A stretch of DNA of 64,000 nucleotides, taken from Rhodovulum steppense (GTDB lineage Bacteria > Pseudomonadota > Alphaproteobacteria > Rhodobacterales > Rhodobacteraceae). Shown here piece by piece: positions 59,243-64,000 of the stretch. A program made the translations under genes and the position numbers. The stretch is taken from NCBI RefSeq assembly GCF_004339675.1, contig NZ_SLVM01000009.1, forward strand, positions 62,001-126,000. Reading direction: 5' to 3'. The notes under the pieces are model-generated. The model was not told where the DNA came from. It was given only the letters and a program-made list of their open reading frames with translations, and did no database searches. Position 1 is the first letter of the stretch, and each line of letters begins with the position of its first letter.

Positions 59243-60966
59243 GTGATCCTCACCTCGACCCGGTCGGAATTGGTGCCGGTGTTGTCCGCCACCTGAACGG
59301 TGACGGTGCCTGCCGCTGTGCCGATGGTCAGCGTGGCGCGGGTTTCGTCTGACGGATCCTTGGCGATCGTGCAGCCCAGATCGGGGGGCACGATGGTCCA
59401 GTCGAGCGAGGTTCCCGCCGGCAGCGTTCCGGGCAGCGCCTCGACCCTCAGCGAGACGGTGCGCGGTGCGGGCGCGGCGGCGGCTTCCTCGGTCTCGGAC
59501 CCGGCGCTGGGCGGCGGCGGGGAAGCGCTCTTCGGCGTATTCACAGGCGAGGCGGTCAGGTTGGTGACCGCAGGCGGGCCGGAATAGTCCTCGACATGCT
59601 CGATTCCGTTCACAGTGGTCACGAACTCCACATCCGTGCCGCTTCGGCGCAGGGTACGGCTGTGGGCGGTCGTGGTGAACCGGGTCCAGCGACTGCCCGA
59701 GGCAGCACGCGGGTTGAAGAAGTGGAACTGCTGGTCGAGCGTCAGCGTGACCGGCAGGCGGTTGGTGGGTCGAGGGTTTGAATGGCTCTGGACGTGATCA
59801 CCGACCTTGATGAGGTCGCGATGGGTGCTGACATTGTCGCCATCGGCAAGGCCGGAGGTCGCCGAGGTCGGCCCGAACTCGCCGGTATCGGTCAGTGCCC
59901 AGCTTCCGGCTGCATCGTTTGCAAGCGTGCCGGTATGCAGGGTGAAGCTGTCGCGGCCCCGACCGAAGGGCCAGTTCCGCCCGCTGAAGGCATGGGTCGC
60001 GCCCGTAGGGTTGGGCGCGCCCGGAAAACGTTCGCCGATCCGAAGGTTCGTCAGCACGTTCTGCGAACCTTCGTTGCTGGTGAAGACATGCTGGAAGGCG
60101 GCGCCGTAATCGTCGGCCGAAGTGGTCAGGTCGGACGCCACGGTTGTGGTCTCGATGCCCGTGGGAATCGAGGCAATGTAGAAGGTCCGCGAGAACGTGC
60201 CCGCGCTATTCGCGGCGCGCACGGTCAGGGAGCCGCCAGTCTGGTCAGCCGCGAGTGTGATTGTCCCGTTCTCGCCAATCGTCGTGCCCTGCGCCTTGGT
60301 GGCGGTGCCATCGGCAATCGACCAGGTGACTTCGGTTCCGTTCGTGCTTGCGGTCAATCGCGCGGTGCCCCCGGCCGCGGCGGGGATCGCCTTGGTCTGG
60401 TCGAAGTTGAAGTCGATCTGCGTCGGGCGAACCGGCGCGGTTTCCTCTTCGCCCGTGCGCCGGATAACCCCCTTGCCCTGCTGCAAGGTATGGGTCAGCT
60501 CATGCGCCATCAGATGCCGCCCCTCACGGGTTTCGGGGGCGTATTCGCCGGGGGCGAGGGCGATGTTCTGGCCCAGCGTATAGGCGCGCGCGCCGATGCC
60601 GCGCGCGGCTGCGCCTGCCCGTGTGCCTTCGTGCAGGCGGACTGCCGACAGGTCGCGGCCGAAGCGCGGCTCGAAGAATCGCCGCTCGGCGGGGGAAAGC
60701 GGCCGCCCGCCGTTGGCGACGGCGGCCGCGGCCTTGGCGGTGGCCATGCTCTGCCGGTCATCCGCCCCGGTTTCATCGCTCTGGCGCTGGATCAGCGGCG
60801 TGACCGGCAAGGGGCCAGTCAGGGGCGTGGGGCGGTCGGCGGTGACGGCATCGGCGATGCGGTCGGCCTCCTGCTCGAACCGGTCGCCCGGGCGGCCGAG
60901 CATGGGCTTTGTCTGCACGCGCGCGGCGGTGGCGGGTTGGGCGGGTTGCGGCGGGGCGTGGGTCAT
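59239..60966 (-). CDS. DUF4157 (eCIS core domain) protein with Ig-like domains; candidate cargo
   Basis: 575 residues. Residues about 95-165 are the eCIS_core domain (FEPRFGRDLSAVRLHEG, GRHLMAHELTHTLQQ) with the HELTH zinc-peptidase-like motif at 155-159. Residues about 185-270 and 500-575 are bacterial Ig-like domains (GTVTVQVADNTGTNSD). The 230 residues between are unrecognised. DUF4157 is the signature of eCIS-associated cargo and toxins. N-terminal about 70 residues are disordered. ATGA overlap on both sides. Confidence 0.82.
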   Translation of the reverse strand: MTHAPPQPAQPATAARVQTKPMLGRPGDRFEQEADRIADAVTADRPTPLTGPLPVTPLIQRQSDETGADDRQSMATAKAAAAVANGGRPLSPAERRFFEPRFGRDLSAVRLHEGTRAGAAARGIGARAYTLGQNIALAPGEYAPETREGRHLMAHELTHTLQQGKGVIRRTGEEETAPVRPTQIDFNFDQTKAIPAAAGGTARLTASTNGTEVTWSIADGTATKAQGTTIGENGTITLAADQTGGSLTVRAANSAGTFSRTFYIASIPTGIETTTVASDLTTSADDYGAAFQHVFTSNEGSQNVLTNLRIGERFPGAPNPTGATHAFSGRNWPFGRGRDSFTLHTGTLANDAAGSWALTDTGEFGPTSATSGLADGDNVSTHRDLIKVGDHVQSHSNPRPTNRLPVTLTLDQQFHFFNPRAASGSRWTRFTTTAHSRTLRRSGTDVEFVTTVNGIEHVEDYSGPPAVTNLTASPVNTPKSASPPPPSAGSETEEAAAAPAPRTVSLRVEALPGTLPAGTSLDWTIVPPDLGCTIAKDPSDETRATLTIGTAAGTVTVQVADNTGTNSDRVEVRIT

Positions 60967-61226
60967 GGGCCTGTTCCTTCCAGCACGCTGCGGGCCAGCC
61001 CGGACACCGCCCGCCCGATGGCGGGTTCGATCCCGGCCTCGCCCGCGTCGGCCTGCGCCCGCGCCGCCATGCCTGCGCGAGCCTGCGGGGCGGGGGTCAG
61101 CGGGGCGCTGCCTGCCAGCGCCTCGGCCAGTGCCCCGGCAATGGCGCGTTCAAGGGCCGCGCGCGAGACCGGCCCGCCCGTGACGCTGAGCGCGTCGATC
61201 CGGATCGTGATGCGTTGTGGGGTCAT
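60963..61226 (-). CDS. Small protein between the ATPase and the eCIS core protein
   Basis: 87 residues, [18 protein letters not shown] then an Ala-rich amphipathic helix. It is not recognised. Both ends overlap its neighbours by 4 bases (ATGA), which argues that it is a real gene. It could be an adaptor, assembly factor or cargo chaperone. Confidence 0.7.
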   Translation of the reverse strand: MTPQRITIRIDALSVTGGPVSRAALERAIAGALAEALAGSAPLTPAPQARAGMAARAQADAGEAGIEPAIGRAVSGLARSVLEGTGP

Positions 61227-63133
61227 TCCAGTGCCCTCCGTTCCGCGGCGGTGAAGGGTTTTTCCAGCTTGGCGTATTCGCGTTCGGCGGCGGCCAGGAC
61301 GTGGGCCATCGTGACTGGCCCGCCGGTGTCGGCGGCCAGGTAGCTTGCGTTCAGCGCGACGGAGCGGATCGCCCCGCCCGCAAGGTTCAACCGCGCCAGC
61401 CGCGCGGGATCGAGCCCCGAGGTCGGCGTGGCGGCGGGGAAGATCCGCGCCCAGATCGCTGCGCGCGCCGCCGCATCGGGGAAGGGGAAGGTCACGACGA
61501 AGCGCAGCCGCCGCAGGAAGGCCGCATCCAGCGCCGATTTCTGGTTCGTCGTCAGGATCGCGAGGCCGGGATAGGATTCCATCCGCTGCAACAGGTAGCT
61601 GACCTCGATATTGGCGTAGCGGTCGTGGCTGTCGCGCACCTCCGAGCGTTTGCCGAACAGCGCGTCGGCCTCGTCGAACAGCAGGATCGCGCCGCTGGCC
61701 TCGGCGGCGGCAAAGACGCGCGACAGGTTCTTTTCGGTCTCGCCGATATATTTGCTGACCACCTGGCTCAGGTCGATCCGGTAAAGATCGAGCGCCAGTT
61801 CGCCCGCGATCACCTCGGCGGCCAGCGTCTTGCCGGTGCCCGAGGCCCCCGCGAACAGCGCCGCCGAACCCAGGCCCCTGGGGCTTTTCTCGCGCCAGCC
61901 CCATTGGTCGCTGACCTGCCAGCATTGGCGGACATGGGCGGCCAGGTCCTTGATCTGCGCGATCAGCGGCGCGGGCAGCACCAGATCGTCCCATGTGGCG
62001 CGGGAGTCGATCCGCTGCGCGAGCCCGTCCAGACGCCGCCGCCCCTGCACCCGCGCCGCCTGCCAGAGCGCGGGGGCAAGCCTGTCGGGCGGGGTGCCGG
62101 GGGGCAGCATGTCGGCGGCGGCGGCGATGCCTGCGCGGTCCAGCGCGAACTGCCCCGCCAGATGGTCGAGCGCGGGGCCAAGTGCGGCGGCGTGCGCCGA
62201 CCCCAGCGTCGCCTGCCAGACCGCGCGGCGTTCGGTGCTGTCGGGGGCGGGGGTCTCGATCCGCAGGCGCGGGGCGCGTTCGGGCGGCTCGGGATCGGGC
62301 GCGGCGATGGCGGTGGGGCCATGCAGCAGATCGGCCAGCGCGCGGGCCGCTTCGGCGCTTTCGGCCGCCGCCTCGATCAGCAGGGCGCCATCGCTGAAGG
62401 CCAGTTCACGGTCGATCAGCCGGGCCAGCGCATGCCGCTCGGCCGGATCGGCGGGCAGATCGGCGGCCCCGATCCGAAAAAGCGCCAGCCCCAGCGCGGC
62501 GGCGGCTGTTGCCATCGCCGCCCGCGTCGCCGTCGGATCGGGACCGGCTAGCAGCAGCACGGGCAGCGGCCCGGGCATGTCCCAGGCGCGCGCGATGGTG
62601 GCGGCGCTGTCGCGCGCCGCGCCGGTCGGCGGCGCATCGGGCGCCGGCACCGGGCGGACATGTGCCGCAAGACGCGGGTCGAGATAGCCCAGCCCCATCA
62701 GGAACTGCACCGCGCGTTCATCCGCGGCCAGCGTCCGGCGCAACATCGGCCCGGTGCCGTCCAGCGTCAGAAGCAGGTGGCGGCGCAGCGGCGCGGCGGG
62801 GCAAAGCGCGGTCCATGCCTCGGGACCCAGCACCGCCAGCGCCAGCGAAAGATCGGCGCGCACCCCCCCGGTTGCCGCGGCGATGGCCTCGGCCAGACCG
62901 GCATGCAGGTCTGGTCCGGCGGCCAGCGCCATCAGGTCGGCCTCGATCGGCGTCAGCCCGAAGCGCAGGGCCAGGGTTTCCAGCGCCGATCCGGCGGTGC
63001 CGTCGCGCGGCAGCGGGCCGGGACTGGTCGGGGCGGCGATACGGGCGGCCAGCGCATCGCAATGGCGGGCAAGGGCGGCGCGCATTGCCTGCGTTGCGGT
63101 TTCGGCGGCGGTTATGCGCGGCTCGGCACTCAT
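61223..63133 (-). CDS. AAA+ ATPase of the eCIS (Afp15-like)
   Basis: 636 residues. The C-terminal AAA+ module has Walker A GASGTGKT (about 429-436), Walker [12 protein letters not shown] (about 485), sensor 1 TTNQKS and an Arg finger in FLRRLRF. The N-terminal 380 residues are Ala/Leu-rich helical, with a degenerate second ATPase-like domain ([14 protein letters not shown]). Afp15-type ATPases are needed for assembly. ATGA overlap with the DUF4255 gene. Confidence 0.9.
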   Translation of the reverse strand: MSAEPRITAAETATQAMRAALARHCDALAARIAAPTSPGPLPRDGTAGSALETLALRFGLTPIEADLMALAAGPDLHAGLAEAIAAATGGVRADLSLALAVLGPEAWTALCPAAPLRRHLLLTLDGTGPMLRRTLAADERAVQFLMGLGYLDPRLAAHVRPVPAPDAPPTGAARDSAATIARAWDMPGPLPVLLLAGPDPTATRAAMATAAAALGLALFRIGAADLPADPAERHALARLIDRELAFSDGALLIEAAAESAEAARALADLLHGPTAIAAPDPEPPERAPRLRIETPAPDSTERRAVWQATLGSAHAAALGPALDHLAGQFALDRAGIAAAADMLPPGTPPDRLAPALWQAARVQGRRRLDGLAQRIDSRATWDDLVLPAPLIAQIKDLAAHVRQCWQVSDQWGWREKSPRGLGSAALFAGASGTGKTLAAEVIAGELALDLYRIDLSQVVSKYIGETEKNLSRVFAAAEASGAILLFDEADALFGKRSEVRDSHDRYANIEVSYLLQRMESYPGLAILTTNQKSALDAAFLRRLRFVVTFPFPDAAARAAIWARIFPAATPTSGLDPARLARLNLAGGAIRSVALNASYLAADTGGPVTMAHVLAAAEREYAKLEKPFTAAERRALE

Positions 63134-64000
63134 GGGATCGTCACCGTTTCCAGCGCGGGCGGCTCGGCCAGCCGGTCGATCACCGGGCTGTCGATCCCAT
63201 CGACGCGCAGCCGCACCGGCAGCGCCGCGCCGGGGGGAAGCCCCGCGAACTCGGCCGCAACGGTGGTTGTCGGGGCGGGGGGTGTCTCGACCAGCGCCAT
63301 CTGCTGGCCGACAAGGATCGCGACGCTCTGGCCCGGCCGGATCGGTGGCGAGCAGGTCACGGTGACCGTGACGCCCCCGGCCGTGGCCGTGGCGCTGGCC
63401 GTGATGGCGGGGGCCAGTGCGATGGCCAGCGCGTTCGTTGCCGCATCGCGCCCGTCATCGCCCAGCAGATGCAGCGCGACCGCATAGGGGCCGATCCGCC
63501 ACGCGCCCGGATCGGCGCCGCTGCCCTCCAGCGGATCGCCGGGCGGGCGCGGCGGACCGGCGGGCAGGTCGACCACGATCCGGATCGGCGCCGAGGGGCC
63601 GGGCGGGGAAAGCTCCAGCACCTGCCCGGTATCGGGCCGGGTGAAGCGCACCGTTGCCGTGCCGCGGTCCAGCGCGCTGCCGCTCAGCGCGATCCGGCGG
63701 CCCAGTCGCATCACCGGCTGGCCATCCAGCGGCTCGATCCCCATCAGCGTCGGCACCCCCGACAACAGATCGGGGCGCAGCGCCACGCCCGGATCGCGCC
63801 CGCTTTCGGCATCGCGCAGCCCGCCGCGGCTGAGCACCGGCAGGCTGGGGCGCGTCGCGATCTCGCGCTCGATCAGCACCAGCGCGACATCATAGGCGAC
63901 CGTCGTGCGATAGCTGGTCTGCATCGCGGTCCAGATCCGCGACATGTCGTCAAGCGACAGCGCGCGCGGCGTGATCCTGATCCGCTCGACCTGATCGGCC
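63130..64000 (-). CDS. DUF4255 (Pvc16 N-terminal-type) tail terminator; 5' end outside window
   Basis: About 290 residues visible; the frame is open to the right edge (upstream codons read DQVERIRITPRALSLDD), so the start lies outside. The DUF4255 motif is LSLDDMSRIWTAMQTSYR and VAYDVALVLIER. The second half (from about residue 90) has Ig-like repeats with GGVTVTVTCSPPIRPGQSV. In Afp/PVC, Afp16/Pvc16 caps the tube and stops polymerisation. Long C-terminal extension compared with Pvc16. Confidence 0.85.
   Translation of the reverse strand, partial: ADQVERIRITPRALSLDDMSRIWTAMQTSYRTTVAYDVALVLIEREIATRPSLPVLSRGGLRDAESGRDPGVALRPDLLSGVPTLMGIEPLDGQPVMRLGRRIALSGSALDRGTATVRFTRPDTGQVLELSPPGPSAPIRIVVDLPAGPPRPPGDPLEGSGADPGAWRIGPYAVALHLLGDDGRDAATNALAIALAPAITASATATAGGVTVTVTCSPPIRPGQSVAILVGQQMALVETPPAPTTTVAAEFAGLPPGAALPVRLRVDGIDSPVIDRLAEPPALETVTIP

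Noticed and set aside
44425-64000. Interpretation as a prophage
   Set aside because: No integrase, terminase, portal, capsid or lysis gene is visible, while DUF4157, DUF4255 and an Afp15-type ATPase are present.
44425-64000. Interpretation as a type VI secretion system
   Set aside because: No TssJ/L/M membrane complex, Hcp, TssB/C or ClpV-type unfoldase is seen in this stretch; the ATPase is of the eCIS type.

Overview
The window is uniformly GC-rich, densely packed, and looks chromosomal. Gene content (TTT and Tat-exported TRAP transporters, a PuuD-type urate hydroxylase, split PqiA, MatB, AMP nucleosidase) points to an alphaproteobacterium, most likely a Rhodobacteraceae member (Paracoccus/Rhodobacter-like). 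That placement is inferred from gene families, not from a marker gene. No rRNA, tRNA or CRISPR array was seen.

Layout. (1) 1-11136, plus strand: a catabolic operon with a molybdenum hydroxylase large subunit encoded as two overlapping genes, a TIM-barrel isomerase, a complete tripartite tricarboxylate-type transporter, an IolD-like thiamine-diphosphate enzyme, an aldehyde dehydrogenase and an IlvD/Edd dehydratase. The set suggests oxidation, ring or C-C cleavage, and dehydration of an imported organic or sugar acid; the substrate is unknown. (2) 11344-13038: an orphan proline/alanine-rich single-pass membrane protein with a REP-like palindrome in its 5' end. (3) 13469-16392: a cassette of two glycosyltransferase genes and a small companion gene, broken by about ten frameshifts although all gene junctions survive. 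(4) 16389-24881, minus strand: Pqi/MCE lipid-transport operon (pqiC, pqiB, two half-size pqiA genes), matB, an EamA exporter, HU, and AMP nucleosidase. (5) 24993-30737: an SDR, a TakP-like TRAP transporter, and a type II NADH dehydrogenase fused to a cyclic-nucleotide-binding domain.

(6) 30742-44408: nitrogen and purine catabolism. A polyamine-type ABC importer operon ends in an Asp/Glu/hydantoin (possibly allantoin) racemase and is divergent from a GntR regulator and a GNAT gene. Then come urate hydroxylase (PuuD), a LysR regulator, HIU hydrolase, an allantoinase-OHCU decarboxylase fusion, ureidoglycine aminohydrolase, ureidoglycolate lyase and an NCS2 purine permease. Together these take urate to glyoxylate and urea, except that allantoate amidohydrolase is not in the window. 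A TTTCA-based half-site recurs in both divergent control regions of the urate genes.

(7) 44425-64000, minus strand, running off the right edge: a tightly coupled operon for an extracellular contractile injection system (eCIS). It encodes, in transcription order, a DUF4255 tail terminator (partial), an Afp15-type AAA+ ATPase, a small unknown protein, a DUF4157 (eCIS core) protein with Ig-like domains that is a candidate cargo, a CIS-tube-type adaptor and separate LysM-like protein, a hub and spike encoded separately (gpD-like and gpV-like), a PAAR-like tip, gp25, two large baseplate proteins, a gpI-like protein fused to a beta-helix, a 1128-residue beta-helix fibre-like protein and a terminal LysM-like protein. 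Sheath and tube genes are not in the window and are expected beyond the right edge. This is the most interesting part of the window.
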